Source: Microtetraspora malaysiensis (GTDB lineage: Bacteria; Actinomycetota; Actinomycetes; Streptosporangiales; Streptosporangiaceae). From it: DNA of 64,000 nucleotides. The stretch is from NCBI RefSeq assembly GCF_001528665.1, contig NZ_BBYJ01000004.1:374472-438471 (forward strand). The letters are read 5' to 3'. The notes beneath the pieces are model-generated. The model had not been told where the DNA came from. It saw only the letters and a list, made by a program, of their open reading frames with translations, and searched no databases. This document shows, one piece after another, positions 26,092 to 35,618 of this stretch. Numbering within the stretch: position 1 is the stretch's first letter; the number at the start of each line of letters is the position of its first letter. The translations under genes and the position numbers were made by a program.

Positions 26092-26744
26092 TCGCGCGGC
26101 TCGAGGGCGTCACCAAGGCCTACCCCGGTGGTGTCATCGCGCTGGATGACGTCTGGCTGGAGATCGAGGAGGGCGAGCTGCTGGCCATCGTCGGGCCGTC
26201 CGGGTCGGGCAAGTCCACCATGTTGCACGTCCTCGGCACCTTGGACCGGCCGACCAGCGGCCGGGTGCACCTCGACGGCCAGGACGTGGCCGCGCTGCCG
26301 GACCGTGCCCTGTCGGAGCTGCGGGCCACCAGGATGGGGTTCGTGTTCCAGCAGTTCCACCTGACCACAGGGGCGTCGGCGCTGGACAACGTGGCCGACG
26401 GGCTGCTGTATGCGGGGGTGCCGCTCGGGCAGCGGCGCGCCCGCGCGCTGGAGGCGCTCGACCAGGTGGGCCTCGGCCATCGCGTACGGCACCGGCCGCA
26501 CGAACTGTCCGGCGGCGAGCGGCAGCGCGTGGCCATCGCCAGGGCGGCCGTGCGCCGGCCTGTCCTGCTGCTGGCCGACGAGCCGACGGGCAACCTCGAC
26601 TCGGCGGCGGGCGCGGGCGTGCTCGCGCTGCTACGGGAGCTGAACGCGTCAGGGACCACGATCGTGGTGATCACGCACGACCTGGAGATCGCGCACGCCC
26701 TGCCCAGGCAGGTACGCGTGCGGGACGGGCGGGTGCTGCCATGA
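26088..26744 (+). CDS. ABC transporter ATP-binding protein, MacB/LolD type
   Basis: A 218-residue ATPase: Walker [10 protein letters not shown] (36-44), Q loop FVFQQF, signature LSGGERQR, Walker [13 protein letters not shown], switch His in VITHD. The LolD/FtsE-like DEPTGNLD sequence places it with type VII (mechanotransmission) transporters. It powers the permease encoded by the next gene (ATGA overlap). Confidence 0.96.
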   Translation: MIARLEGVTKAYPGGVIALDDVWLEIEEGELLAIVGPSGSGKSTMLHVLGTLDRPTSGRVHLDGQDVAALPDRALSELRATRMGFVFQQFHLTTGASALDNVADGLLYAGVPLGQRRARALEALDQVGLGHRVRHRPHELSGGERQRVAIARAAVRRPVLLLADEPTGNLDSAAGAGVLALLRELNASGTTIVVITHDLEIAHALPRQVRVRDGRVLP

Positions 26745-27919
26745 CGGCGCTGTCGGCCAGGGACGTGATCAGGGTGGGCGGGGCCGGGCTGCGCACCCGG
26801 CCGCTGCGAGCCCTCCTGTCGGCCCTCGGCATCGCCATCGGGATCGCCGCGATGGTGTCGGTCGTCGGGATCTCCGCTTCCAGCAGAGCCGAGCTGGACC
26901 GGACCCTGGCCAGGCTCGGCACCAACCTGCTCACGGTCGCGCCGGGCCAGACCGTCTTCGGGAAGCAGGCGCAGCTGCCGCAGGAAGCGGCGGCCATGAT
27001 CCGCAGGATCCGCCCGGTGACGGGCGCCGCCGCCACCGCGCTGCTGCCCGACGCGCACGTGTACCGTCACGATCGGATCCCTGCCGCCGAGAGCGGCGGC
27101 ATCGCCGTCGTCGCCACAGAGCTCACCGTCCCCGATCTCATCGGGGCGACCGTGGCGCGAGGAACCTGGCTCAACGCCGCGACGGCCCGGTACCCGGCCG
27201 TCGTGCTCGGCTCGACGGCGGCCGAACGGCTGGGCGTCACGGCACTGGGACGGCAGGTGTACCTGAGCGGACACTGGTTCACCGTCATCGGCCTGCTGGA
27301 CGCGGTGCCGCTCGCGCCGGAGTTGGACTCCTCCGCGCTGATCGGCCGGCCCGCTGCCGCAAGGTACCTGTCGTTCGACGGGCATCCGACCACGATCTAC
27401 ACCCGCACCGAGGACTCGGCCGTGGAAGCGGTGCGCGCCGTGCTGGCCGCCACCGCCAAACCTCAGGTGCCCGGCGAGGTGAACGTGTCCAGGCCATCCG
27501 ACGCGCTCGCCGCTCGCCAGGCGACAGATCGGGCGCTGACCGGCCTGCTGCTCGGCCTCGGCGCGGTCGCCCTGGTCGTCGGGGGCGTGGGCGTGGCCAA
27601 CACCATGATCATCTCGATCCTGGAACGCAAGGCCGAGATCGGGCTGCGCCGGTCACTCGGCGCCACACAGGGGCAGATCCGCGTCCAGTTCCTGACCGAA
27701 GCGCTGCTGCTGTCCGGCCTCGGCGGTCTCGGCGGCCTGTTCCTGGGCGCCGCGGTGACCGGTGTGTACACGGCCATCCAGGCCCTGCCGATGGTGATCC
27801 CCGTCTGGGCGCCGGCCGGCGCCCTGGTCGCGACCCTGCTGATCGGCAGCCTGGCCGGCCTCTACCCCGCCATCCGTGCCAGCCACCTGGCCCCGACAGA
27901 GGCGCTGGCCTCGCCCTGA
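26741..27919 (+). CDS. ABC transporter permease, MacB/FtsX type
   Basis: A 392-residue permease with the type VII layout: one helix near residues 20-42, a ~220-residue extracellular MacB periplasmic core domain, then three C-terminal helices (about 265-290, 318-345, 355-378). [25 protein letters not shown] is the conserved cytoplasmic coupling segment (named by its first part GLRRSLGA). With the ATPase, adaptor and lipoprotein it forms a tripartite-like exporter. Likely cargo: antimicrobial peptides, lipoproteins or macrolides. Confidence 0.95.
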   Translation: MTALSARDVIRVGGAGLRTRPLRALLSALGIAIGIAAMVSVVGISASSRAELDRTLARLGTNLLTVAPGQTVFGKQAQLPQEAAAMIRRIRPVTGAAATALLPDAHVYRHDRIPAAESGGIAVVATELTVPDLIGATVARGTWLNAATARYPAVVLGSTAAERLGVTALGRQVYLSGHWFTVIGLLDAVPLAPELDSSALIGRPAAARYLSFDGHPTTIYTRTEDSAVEAVRAVLAATAKPQVPGEVNVSRPSDALAARQATDRALTGLLLGLGAVALVVGGVGVANTMIISILERKAEIGLRRSLGATQGQIRVQFLTEALLLSGLGGLGGLFLGAAVTGVYTAIQALPMVIPVWAPAGALVATLLIGSLAGLYPAIRASHLAPTEALASP

Positions 27920-27966
27920 CCAGCCGCTCAGCATCGGTCACCTCGCCGCTGCTCTACGACGGCCTG

Positions 27967-28551
27967 TCAATAAGGCTGGTCGGCCTGCTCGCGGGGTTCG
28001 ATGACGGCCATCATGAAGCGGAGCGGGCCGTCCCCCTCGTTCGCGTAGCGATGCGGCCGGTCGCCGCTGAAGACGACCGCCTCGTCGGCCCCGACCGTGT
28101 GGCTCTTGCCGTACACGGTGAGGGTGAGCTCGCCCTCCAGGACGCTGAGCATCTCGCGGGTGCCGGCCGGGTGCGGGTCGCCGTCGTGGTGCTCGCCGGG
28201 ACCGAGCCGCCAGTCCCACAGTTCGCAGATGGCCGGCGCGTCCGCGCCCACCAGCAGCCGCGCCTCGCCCCCGCTCGCGTGGCGGAAGGTCACCACGTCG
28301 GCGGCGTGGACGACCCGGACGACGGGGGTCTCGGACACCTCAACGAGCCGGCCGACCGTGACCCCGAGGGCCTCGGCGATCCTGCTCAGCGTGTTGATGC
28401 TGGGGTTGGTCCGGCCCTGCTCGATCTGGATGAGCATGCCGCGACTCACCCCCGACCGAGCCGCGAGCTCGTCGAGTGTCATCCCGCGATGGGCGCGCTG
28501 CCCGCGCACGTTGGTGGCGATGGCCGCGCTGATCGTCTCCAGATCCGGCAT
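27967..28551 (-). CDS. XRE family regulator with C-terminal cupin domain
   Basis: A 194-residue regulator. The helix-turn-helix covers about residues 12-66 (MTLDELAARSGVSRGMLIQIE, in the standard XRE pattern); a cupin sensor covers about 100-190 (GDPHPAGTREMLSVLEGE, HRYANEG). This class usually senses small metabolites and regulates a neighbouring transporter. It is divergent from an EamA exporter gene over an 87-bp gap rich in dyads, so local repression of that gene is likely. Confidence 0.93.
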   Translation of the reverse strand: MPDLETISAAIATNVRGQRAHRGMTLDELAARSGVSRGMLIQIEQGRTNPSINTLSRIAEALGVTVGRLVEVSETPVVRVVHAADVVTFRHASGGEARLLVGADAPAICELWDWRLGPGEHHDGDPHPAGTREMLSVLEGELTLTVYGKSHTVGADEAVVFSGDRPHRYANEGDGPLRFMMAVIEPREQADQPY

Positions 28552-28584
28552 GTGTACAGCCTAGTGAATCTGATTTGCAATCTG

Positions 28585-28615
28585 TTGCACTCAACATGTT
28601 GTATGAACAGTGCAA
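28585..28615. promoter_or_regulatory. Nested palindromes, candidate XRE operator
   Basis: TTGCACT (28585-28591) and AGTGCAA (28609-28615) form a 7-bp inverted repeat around the perfect 10-bp palindrome CAACATGTTG (28592-28601). It lies between the divergent XRE-cupin and EamA genes in an unusually AT-rich gap. Confidence 0.5.
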
Positions 28616-28638
28616 TTCAGTGAACTGTGAGGTGCGCG

Positions 28639-29481
28639 GTGACGGCAGTGGCGCTCGCTACGGCGTGTGCGGTGATCTTCGGTACGGCCGACTTCTTCGG
28701 CGGGCTGGCCACGCGACGATCCCGCGTGCTCGCGGTCGTCGTGATCTCCCAGCTCGGCGGGCTGGTGCTGGTCTGCGCCCTCATGCCCGTCCTGCCCGGG
28801 GAGGCGAGCCCGGCGGCGCTGCTGTGGGGCATGGCCTCGGGCGTGGCCGGGGCCGCCGGCATCGTTCTGTTCTACCGGGGCCTGGCGTCGGGGATGATGT
28901 CCGTGGTCGCGCCGACGACGGCGACCACCTCCATGGCGGTCCCCGTGCTGTTCGGGCTGATCCAGGGCGAGCGGCCGTCCGTCACCGCGATGGTCGGGAT
29001 CGCGCTCGGCCTGCTCGCCGTGCTCCTGGTGAGCCGCGACTCCGCCGCCGGCCCGTCCGGCGCCCGGCTCGGCCCGATCGTGAGCGCGCTCGCGTCAGGC
29101 GCGGGCTTCGGTGGGTTCTTCGTGCTGCTCAAGCTGGCCCCGGCCGGCTCGGGCCTGTGGCCGCTGGCCGGGGCGCGCATCGCGTCGATCTCGCTGGTCG
29201 TGCTGCTGGCGCTCGTCTCGCGCCGGACGCTGCGCCCGATCCCGGGGGCACTCCCGGTGACGATCGCGGCCGGCGTGCTCGACATGGCCGCCAACATCCT
29301 CTACCTACTGGCGGCCCGCGGCGGGATGCTCAGCCTGGTGGCCGTACTGGTGTCGCTCTACCCCGCGAGCACGCTGCTGCTCGCGCGGTACGTGCTGGAC
29401 GAACGGCTCAACCGGGTGCAGATCGCGGGGGTGGGGTTCGCGCTCAGCGCGGTGGCGCTGATCGCCGTGCCGCACACCTAG
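28639..29481 (+). CDS. EamA/DMT family transporter
   Basis: A 280-residue, ten-helix membrane protein of the drug/metabolite transporter superfamily with two EamA repeats. GTG at 28639 was preferred because TGAGG lies six bases upstream and the protein starts directly with the first helix (VTAVALATACAVIFGTADFF, in outline). The second repeat ends with the conserved LYPASTLLLARYVLDERL. Probably exports amino acids or other metabolites; controlled by the divergent XRE-cupin regulator. Confidence 0.9.
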   Translation: MTAVALATACAVIFGTADFFGGLATRRSRVLAVVVISQLGGLVLVCALMPVLPGEASPAALLWGMASGVAGAAGIVLFYRGLASGMMSVVAPTTATTSMAVPVLFGLIQGERPSVTAMVGIALGLLAVLLVSRDSAAGPSGARLGPIVSALASGAGFGGFFVLLKLAPAGSGLWPLAGARIASISLVVLLALVSRRTLRPIPGALPVTIAAGVLDMAANILYLLAARGGMLSLVAVLVSLYPASTLLLARYVLDERLNRVQIAGVGFALSAVALIAVPHT

Positions 29482-29607
29482 TGCGTTTCCGTAAACGTTC
29501 ACCGGGATCGAGGGAGAGGAGCGGAAGGGAGCGAGGACCGCAGGTTCCTTCGGGCGGAGTGACCGACCCGTCCAGGTGCGTGGACCCCCCACTGAAGGCG
29601 GGTGCGG

Positions 29608-30195
29608 TCAGGCGGCGACGGGCACGCGGACGACGCCCTCCTCGCGGGCGTATTCGGCGAGCATGCCGCGGAGCTGGCGGCGGCCCCGGTGCAGCCGGGA
29701 CATCACGGTGCCGATGGGGGTGCCCATCCGGTCGGCGATCTCCTTGTACGCGAACCCCTCGACGTCGGCGAGGTAGACCGCGACCCGGAAGTCCTCGGGC
29801 AGGGCGCGCAGCGCGTTCATGACGGCACTGTCCGGAAGCTGCTCAAGCGCCTCGGTCTCCGCGGACTTCAAACCGGTGGACATGTGCGACTCCGCCGCGG
29901 CGAGCTGCCAGTCCTCGATCTCCTCGGCGGCGGACAGCTTGGGCGAACGCTGCTTCTTGCGGTAGTCGTTGATGAAGTTGTTCGTCAGAATCCGGTGCAG
30001 CCACGCCTTCAAGTTCGTGCCCTCACGGAACTGGTGGTAGGAGGTGTACGCCTTGGCCACCGTCTCCTGGACCAGGTCCTCGGCATCGGCCTGGTTGCGG
30101 GTGAGACGCATGGCGGAGGCGTAAAGCTGACCGGTCACCGGGACGACATCGCGTTCGAACCATGCCTGGCGCTGCTCATCGGTCATCGTGATCAT
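29608..30195 (-). CDS. sigR: ECF sigma factor, SigR/SigH type
   Basis: A 195-residue sigma factor. ATG at 30193-30195 has GGGGG six bases upstream; an earlier ATG (30201) abuts that site. Region 2 includes [14 protein letters not shown] and [20 protein letters not shown]; the linker [19 protein letters not shown] and region 4 ([22 protein letters not shown]) match Streptomyces SigR almost word for word. SigR directs the disulfide-stress response (thioredoxin, mycothiol genes). The usual downstream zinc anti-sigma gene rsrA is absent: only 125 bp separate this gene from the convergent EamA gene. The symbol is given by similarity; a paralogue of sigR is possible. Confidence 0.9.
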   Translation of the reverse strand: MITMTDEQRQAWFERDVVPVTGQLYASAMRLTRNQADAEDLVQETVAKAYTSYHQFREGTNLKAWLHRILTNNFINDYRKKQRSPKLSAAEEIEDWQLAAAESHMSTGLKSAETEALEQLPDSAVMNALRALPEDFRVAVYLADVEGFAYKEIADRMGTPIGTVMSRLHRGRRQLRGMLAEYAREEGVVRVPVAA

Positions 30196-30387
30196 TTCCA
30201 TCCCCCTACGCGAAACTGCTCCCCCGCTACCCCTCCGGCGTGAACCCATGCGGGCGCCCGGGACCTGTTACGTCGCTCGACATCGTTGCAGGGGACTCGT
30301 AAGCGAAGTGTTAAGGGTCGTGCCTGGTCAGAGGGGTCACCGCGGACGTGGGCCAGCACGGCGAAGTCACGTGCGGCCCGTCTAAGT

Positions 30388-30410
30388 CTCATTACAATAA
30401 CACTCATTAC
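30388..30410. repeat. Direct repeat CTCATTAC, 15-bp period
   Basis: CTCATTAC at 30388-30395 and 30403-30410, separated by AATAACA, in an AT-rich patch between the divergent sigR-like and cysteine desulfhydrase genes. It may be a regulator site for either gene. Confidence 0.4.
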
Positions 30411-30457
30411 TCGATCCTGTAGAAATTGTGGCAAACCTCACTAGCTAGGGTTATGGC

Positions 30458-31531
30458 ATGGAATACGTGGAACGGCACGACCCGGGCATCCGTCGATGGG
30501 CGGCGGACGCCATCCAGGCCGTGGAGGCCGACGCGAACCGCAGTTGCGACACGCACCTGCATGTCTTCCCGCTCCCTCCGCACTGGGGCGTCGATCTCTA
30601 CCTCAAAGACGAGTCGGTCCACCCGACCGGTTCACTGAAGCATCGGCTCGCCCGTTCCCTCTTCCTGTACGGCCTGGCCAACGGCTGGATCGGCCCGACG
30701 ACCACGATCATCGAGTCGTCCAGCGGCTCCACCGCGGTCAGCGAGGCGTACTTCGCCCGGCTGCTCGGCCTGCCGTTCATCGCGGTGATCCCGGCGAGCA
30801 CGTCACCGGAGAAGCGGGAGATCATCGAGTTCCACGGCGGCAAGTGCCATCTCGTGGACGACCCCTGCGCGATCTACGCGGAGTCCCGGCGGCTGGCCGA
30901 GGAGACCGGCGGCCACTACATGGACCAGTTCACCTACGCCGAGCGGGCCACGGACTGGCGGGGCAACAACAACATCGCGGAGAGCGTCTTCAATCAGATG
31001 GCCCTGGAACGGCATCCGGAGCCCGCGTGGATCGTGGTGAGCGCGGGGACCGGCGGCACGTCCGCCACCATCGGGCGCTACATCCGGTACCGGCGGCACC
31101 AGACGCGGCTCTGCGTGGCCGACCCCGAGGGCTCTGCGTTCTACCCCTCCTGGGTCGCGGGCGAGGAGCGGCCGGGGACGGGCTCCCGCATCGAGGGCAT
31201 CGGCCGCCCCCGGGTCGAGCCGTCGTTCATGCCCGCGGTGATCGACCGGATGACCCAGGTGCCCGACGCGATGTCGATCGCCGCCATGCGGTGGGTCAAG
31301 GAGGTCACCCGCCTCGACGTGGGCGGCTCGACCGGGACCAACATGGCGGCCGCCGTACAGATCATCAAGGAGATGCGGGCGGCGGGTGAGCGGGGCAGCG
31401 TGGTGACGCTGATCTGCGACGGCGGCGAACGTTACCGGGACACCTACGGCGACGACGGCTGGCTCGAACGCCAGGGCATCGACATCGCGCCGCACCTGGA
31501 GGAGCTGCGCGCCTTCCACATACCCGCATAA
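30458..31531 (+). CDS. PLP-dependent cysteine desulfhydrase, Cds1 type
   Basis: A 357-residue PLP enzyme of the cysteine synthase fold. K61 in HPTGSLKHR holds the cofactor, SSSGST (87-92) forms the asparagine-loop position, and [12 protein letters not shown] binds the PLP phosphate. The order and sequence resemble mycobacterial Cds1, which splits cysteine to sulfide, pyruvate and ammonia. The start ATG follows TAGGGT by 6 nt, so a leaderless message is possible. The position next to a SigR-like gene suggests a link to thiol metabolism. Confidence 0.85.
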   Translation: MEYVERHDPGIRRWAADAIQAVEADANRSCDTHLHVFPLPPHWGVDLYLKDESVHPTGSLKHRLARSLFLYGLANGWIGPTTTIIESSSGSTAVSEAYFARLLGLPFIAVIPASTSPEKREIIEFHGGKCHLVDDPCAIYAESRRLAEETGGHYMDQFTYAERATDWRGNNNIAESVFNQMALERHPEPAWIVVSAGTGGTSATIGRYIRYRRHQTRLCVADPEGSAFYPSWVAGEERPGTGSRIEGIGRPRVEPSFMPAVIDRMTQVPDAMSIAAMRWVKEVTRLDVGGSTGTNMAAAVQIIKEMRAAGERGSVVTLICDGGERYRDTYGDDGWLERQGIDIAPHLEELRAFHIPA

Positions 31532-31566
31532 CCCACGCGCGGGCCCTCGTGCCCCCGCCCCGCCTC

Positions 31567-31620
31567 CCTACGCGAGACGCCGGCCAGGTCGCATCACCCC
31601 CGGCCGGCGTCTCGCGTAGG
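31567..31620. terminator. Bidirectional terminator, 19-bp stem
   Basis: Perfect 19-base arms (31567-31585 and 31602-31620; left arm begins CCTACGCGAGACG) with a 16-nt loop, between the convergent desulfhydrase and siderophore-binding protein genes. One of the most stable hairpins in the window. Confidence 0.9.
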
Positions 31621-31635
31621 CGTACGCGCCGGACC

Positions 31636-32640
31636 TCAGGCCTGCCGGGCGGGGTCCACGCCGAAGGCCGCGGCCAGGTCGTCGAGGATGACGTGCGCGC
31701 CCTGCATGCCGACCGCCGACATCCACGTCTGGTCGGAGACGTCGTGCTTCTCGCCCTTGAGCTTGCCCCACAGCGGGTTGGCGGTGAACTTCTTCTTCGT
31801 CTCGTCCGCCGCCGGGTCCTGGTACGAGCTCACGAAGATGTGGTCGGCGTCGAGGTCGGCGATGCGCTCCTCGCTGATCTCCACCATGATCGTGTCGGTG
31901 ACGGTCGGCTGCCCCTCCGGCCGGGGGAATCCGACGTCCTTGAGCACGACCCCGGAGTAGGAGTTCTCCACGTAGAGCCGGACCGTCGGCTCACCGGCGA
32001 ACCTGACGATGGAGACGGTCGGCATCTTCCCGCCGTTCTTCTCCTTGATCTCCTCGCCGATCTTGGTGGCGCGGGCCGCGTACGCGCTGATCCGCTGCTC
32101 GGCGAGGTCCTCCTTGCCCAGGGCCTTGGCCACCAGGCGGAGGTTGTCCTTCCAGATGGCGCCGGTGGTCTCGCTGAAAACGGTCGGGGCGATGGCCGAG
32201 AGCTTGTCGTACAGGGCCTCGTGGCGGACCTTGGCCGACACGATGAGGTCCGGCTTGAGCTCGGCGATCTTCTCCAGGCTGGGCGCCTCCAGCGTGCCCA
32301 CCGGCACCGCGTTCGCCGCGTTGGCCAGGACCGGCCGCAGATAGTCGGGCAGCTTCTCCTCGATCGACCGGTACTGCGTGTAGCCGACGACCTCGGTGTC
32401 CAGCGTCAGGACGGCGTCGACGAAGCTCTGGTCGAGCGCGACGACGCGCTTCGGCTGCGCCTTCACCTCGGTCTTGCCCATGGCGTGCTCGACCACCCGG
32501 GGGTACCCCGTCTGGGCGGCCAACGTCGCCTCCGTCGTCCCGCTCGCGTTCCCCGGGTCGGTCGCGGTGGTGGACGAGCCGCAGGCGGCGACCGCCATGG
32601 CCAGCACGATCCCGGCGCCCAAGGCGCGAAGCGCTCTCAT
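31636..32640 (-). CDS. Iron-siderophore ABC transporter substrate-binding lipoprotein
   Basis: A 334-residue FecB/FepB-type binding protein. The signal peptide ends with lipobox VAAC (C20). The mature protein has the family's two-lobe pattern: PKRVVALDQSFVDAVLTL in the first lobe, LKPDLIVSAKVRHEALYDKL, then RFAGEPTVRLYVENSYSG and ADHIFVSSY in the second (fragments only). ATG 32640 follows TTG 32643; AAAGG lies about 11 bases ahead. Divergent from its permease genes across two iron boxes. Confidence 0.94.
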   Translation of the reverse strand: MRALRALGAGIVLAMAVAACGSSTTATDPGNASGTTEATLAAQTGYPRVVEHAMGKTEVKAQPKRVVALDQSFVDAVLTLDTEVVGYTQYRSIEEKLPDYLRPVLANAANAVPVGTLEAPSLEKIAELKPDLIVSAKVRHEALYDKLSAIAPTVFSETTGAIWKDNLRLVAKALGKEDLAEQRISAYAARATKIGEEIKEKNGGKMPTVSIVRFAGEPTVRLYVENSYSGVVLKDVGFPRPEGQPTVTDTIMVEISEERIADLDADHIFVSSYQDPAADETKKKFTANPLWGKLKGEKHDVSDQTWMSAVGMQGAHVILDDLAAAFGVDPARQA

Positions 32641-32657
32641 CAAAAACCCGGCCTTTC

Positions 32658-32676
32658 TTAGGTAAGGGAGCCCTAA
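32658..32676. promoter_or_regulatory. IdeR/DmdR iron box 1
   Basis: TTAGGTAAGGGAGCCCTAA, a 19-bp match to the actinobacterial iron box (TTAGGTTAGSCTAACCTAA), 18 bp ahead of the binding-protein start codon. Iron-loaded IdeR/DmdR should repress here. Confidence 0.85.
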
Positions 32677-32677
32677 A

Positions 32678-32696
32678 TTAGCTAAGGCTCACCTAA
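32678..32696. promoter_or_regulatory. IdeR/DmdR iron box 2
   Basis: TTAGCTAAGGCTCACCTAA, the better match of the two, one base after box 1, so the two are phased 20 bp apart. Together they can repress both the binding-protein gene and the permease-ATPase operon. Confidence 0.88.
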
Positions 32697-32746
32697 GCCT
32701 GACATACTCGTCCGGGTCAAGCGACAGAGAGAGGGATCACGTACCC

Positions 32747-33760
32747 ATGACTGCCCTGCGCCCGCGACGCCGGCGGGCGGGCGTCCTCGCGGCGCTCCTC
32801 ACGGCGGTGCTCGCCGGGGCCGTGCTCAGCGTCGCGATCGGCGCCAAGTCGGTGCCGCTCGGCGACGTGTGGCACGCCCTCTGGTCGCCCGGCGGGACGG
32901 AGAGCGACATCATCGTCCGCACACTGCGCGTCCCGCGCACCGCCCTCGGCCTGCTGGCCGGGGTCGCGCTCGGCGTCGCCGGCGCGCTCATGCAGGGGCA
33001 CACGCGCAACCCGCTCGCCGACCCCGGACTGCTCGGCGTCACCCAGGGCGCGGCCTTCGCGATGGTCCTCGCCATCATCGCGTTCGGCGTCTCGAACCTG
33101 TACGGCTACATCTGGTTCGGCCTGGCCGGCGCCCTCGTCGCGAGTGTCGGCGTCTTCGCGATCGGCTCCGTCGGCGGCCGAGGCGGCCCGAGCCCCCTCA
33201 CCCTCGCGCTCGCCGGAACCGCCGTCAGCGCCTTCCTGTACGCGCTGACCTCCGGACTCGTTCTCGTGAACGAGCAGGCCATGGACGTCTTCCGCTTCTG
33301 GCAGGCGGGCTCCATCGCCGGGCGGGGCGCGGGCGTGGCCTGGCAGGTCCTGCCGTTCATCGCCGCCGGACTGGTGCTCTCGCTGGCGAACGCGCCGGGG
33401 CTCAACGCGCTCTCCCTGGGCGAGGATGTCGCGCGTTCCCTCGGCCGCAACGTCACGGCGACCCGGGCGCTCGGCATCACCGCCGTGACGCTGCTGACCG
33501 CCGGGGCGGTGGCCGCGTGCGGCGCGCTCGCGTTCGTCGGCCTGATCGTCCCTCACCTGGCCCGCGCGCTCTCCGGCCCCGACCACCGGTGGCTGCTGCC
33601 GTACTCGGGGCTGCTCGGCGCGGCGGCGCTGCTGCTCGCGGACGTGGTCGGCAGGGTGGTCGCCCGGCCCGGTGAACTGGAGGCCGGGGTGGTGCTCGCC
33701 CTGATCGGCGCCCCGTTCTTCGTCGCGCTGGTCCGCCGCAGGAAGCCGGTGCGGCTGTGA
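32747..33760 (+). CDS. Iron-siderophore ABC permease (FecCD family), first subunit
   Basis: A 337-residue permease with about nine to ten membrane helices. Family marks: [25 protein letters not shown] early (outline), [15 protein letters not shown], and the C-terminal [21 protein letters not shown] that contacts the ATPase. ATG 32747 has GAGAGGG some 11 bases upstream. Stop overlaps the second permease start (GTGA). Confidence 0.95.
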   Translation: MTALRPRRRRAGVLAALLTAVLAGAVLSVAIGAKSVPLGDVWHALWSPGGTESDIIVRTLRVPRTALGLLAGVALGVAGALMQGHTRNPLADPGLLGVTQGAAFAMVLAIIAFGVSNLYGYIWFGLAGALVASVGVFAIGSVGGRGGPSPLTLALAGTAVSAFLYALTSGLVLVNEQAMDVFRFWQAGSIAGRGAGVAWQVLPFIAAGLVLSLANAPGLNALSLGEDVARSLGRNVTATRALGITAVTLLTAGAVAACGALAFVGLIVPHLARALSGPDHRWLLPYSGLLGAAALLLADVVGRVVARPGELEAGVVLALIGAPFFVALVRRRKPVRL

Positions 33761-34827
33761 CCGGCGTACGGCTCCCGCACGCCCGGCCGTACCGGGCGGG
33801 CAAGATCTCCTGGCTGGTCCGCCCGCGCGGCGTGGCGGCCGGGCTCACCGGGCTCGCGCTGATCGCGGTCCTGGTCGCGCTCAGCCTGCGGATCGGCGAC
33901 TTCCCGCTGTCCCTGAGCGAGATCGTCGCGTCGCTGACCGGAACCGGAGGCAACCACTTCGTCGTGGTCGAGCTGCGCCTCCCCCGCGCCCTGACCGGCG
34001 TGCTGGTCGGCGCCGCGCTCGGACTCTCCGGCGCGATCACCCAGTCGATCGCGCGCAACGCGCTGGCCAGCCCCGACATCCTCGGCGTGACCTCGGGCGC
34101 CAGCGTGACCGTGGTGGCGGTGATCGTCGGCAGCGGCAGCGTGTACGGCGGGGCCAGCGGGGCCCTGGCCGGCGTCGGCATCCCCGTCGCCGCGCTGGCC
34201 GGCGGCCTGATCGGCGCGGTGATCGTCTACTCGCTCGCCTGGCGGCGCGGGCTGGACGGGTACCGTCTGGTCCTGGTCGGCGTCGGCGTCGCCGCCGTGT
34301 TCACCAACGTCAAGTACTGGCTGATGACGACCGGCGACGTCAACGACAGCTCCCGCGCGATGGTGTGGATCAGCGGCTCGCTGAACGGGCGCGGCTGGGA
34401 GCACGTCGCTCCCGTCGCGTACGCGCTGGTCGTGCTGGTGCCGCTCTGCCTGGCCGGGACCCGGGTGCTGTCGGCGCTCAGGTTCGGCGACGAGACGGCG
34501 ACCGGGCTCGGCGTCCGGCTGAACGCGGCCCGCGCCGTGCTGCTGCTCGGAGCCGTACTGCTCGCGGCGGTCGCGACCGCCGCCGCCGGGCCGATCGCGT
34601 TCGTCGCCCTGGCGGCGCCGCAGATCGCGCTGCGCCTGGCCGGGGTGGCCCAGCCGCCGCTGGTGGTGTCCGCCGTCACCGGCGCCGTCCTGACGTCGGC
34701 CGCCGACCTCGCCGCGCGCAGCCTCTTCGCGCCGGTGGAACTGCCTGTCGGCGTGGTCACCGCCGTACTCGGGGCTCCCTACCTGATCTATCTGCTCATC
34801 CGCGCCCGCCGGGAGGCACGCTCGTGA
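33757..34827 (+). CDS. Iron-siderophore ABC permease (FecCD family), second subunit
   Basis: A 356-residue permease starting at GTG within the preceding stop region (4-bp overlap). Family marks include [36 protein letters not shown] and [19 protein letters not shown]. About nine membrane helices. It forms the membrane heterodimer with the first permease; its stop overlaps the ATPase start. Confidence 0.95.
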   Translation: MTGVRLPHARPYRAGKISWLVRPRGVAAGLTGLALIAVLVALSLRIGDFPLSLSEIVASLTGTGGNHFVVVELRLPRALTGVLVGAALGLSGAITQSIARNALASPDILGVTSGASVTVVAVIVGSGSVYGGASGALAGVGIPVAALAGGLIGAVIVYSLAWRRGLDGYRLVLVGVGVAAVFTNVKYWLMTTGDVNDSSRAMVWISGSLNGRGWEHVAPVAYALVVLVPLCLAGTRVLSALRFGDETATGLGVRLNAARAVLLLGAVLLAAVATAAAGPIAFVALAAPQIALRLAGVAQPPLVVSAVTGAVLTSAADLAARSLFAPVELPVGVVTAVLGAPYLIYLLIRARREARS

Positions 34828-35618
34828 ACACGCGGTTGGAAGCCGTCGACATCCGCCTGGGCTACGGCGACCGGGTGATCGTGGACGGGCTCGACCTCGG
34901 CATCGAGAGCGGGACGATCACCACGATCATCGGCCCGAACGGCTGCGGCAAGTCCACGCTCCTGCGCGCCCTGGGACGGCTGATCAAGCCCCTGGGCGGC
35001 CAGGTGCTGCTCGACGGGAAGCGGATCGACCGGATGCCGTCGCGCGAGGTGGCCCGGCTTCTCGGCGTCCTCCCGCAGGCACCCGCCGCGCCCGAGGGGC
35101 TGACGGTCGCCGACCTGGTGGCCCGCGGACGGCATCCGCACCAGACGTGGTACCGCCAGTGGTCGCCGGACGACGAGAGCGCGGTGGCCGAGGCGCTGGA
35201 GCGTACCGGCCTGCTCGACCTCGCAGACCGGCCGCTGGACGAGCTGTCCGGCGGGCAGCGGCAGCGGGCGTGGATCTCGATGGCCCTCGCCCAGGGCACG
35301 GGGCTCCTCCTGCTCGACGAGCCGACCACGTTCCTGGACCTGGCGCACCAGATCGAGGTGCTGGAGCTGGTCGATCAGCTGCACGCGCAGGCGGGCAAGA
35401 CGGTGGTCATGGTGCTGCACGACCTGAACCTCGCCGCGCGGTACGCCGACCGGCTCGTGGCGATGCGCGACGGCCGGGTGGTCGCGGCCGGCCCGCCCGC
35501 CGACGTGCTGACCGAGGAACTGCTGGCCGAGGTCTTCGGCCTGAACGCCAAGATCATTACTGATCCGGTGGCGGGCACTCCCCTGGTGGTGCCGATCGGG
35601 ACGGCGAATCGGAGCTGA
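34824..35618 (+). CDS. Iron-siderophore ABC transporter ATP-binding protein (FecE type)
   Basis: A 264-residue ATPase: Walker [10 protein letters not shown] (37-45), signature LSGGQRQR, Walker [13 protein letters not shown], switch His in VLHDLN. GTG at 34824 overlaps the permease stop. The [12 protein letters not shown] sequence is typical of ferric-siderophore importers. The last 62 bp of the gene overlap the 3' end of the convergent TPR gene. Confidence 0.96.
   Translation: MNTRLEAVDIRLGYGDRVIVDGLDLGIESGTITTIIGPNGCGKSTLLRALGRLIKPLGGQVLLDGKRIDRMPSREVARLLGVLPQAPAAPEGLTVADLVARGRHPHQTWYRQWSPDDESAVAEALERTGLLDLADRPLDELSGGQRQRAWISMALAQGTGLLLLDEPTTFLDLAHQIEVLELVDQLHAQAGKTVVMVLHDLNLAARYADRLVAMRDGRVVAAGPPADVLTEELLAEVFGLNAKIITDPVAGTPLVVPIGTANRS

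Noticed and set aside
30202-30457. SigR-dependent autoregulatory promoter (GGAAT-N18-GTT)
   Set aside because: No GGAAT-type -35 with a properly spaced GTT was found on either strand of this gap.
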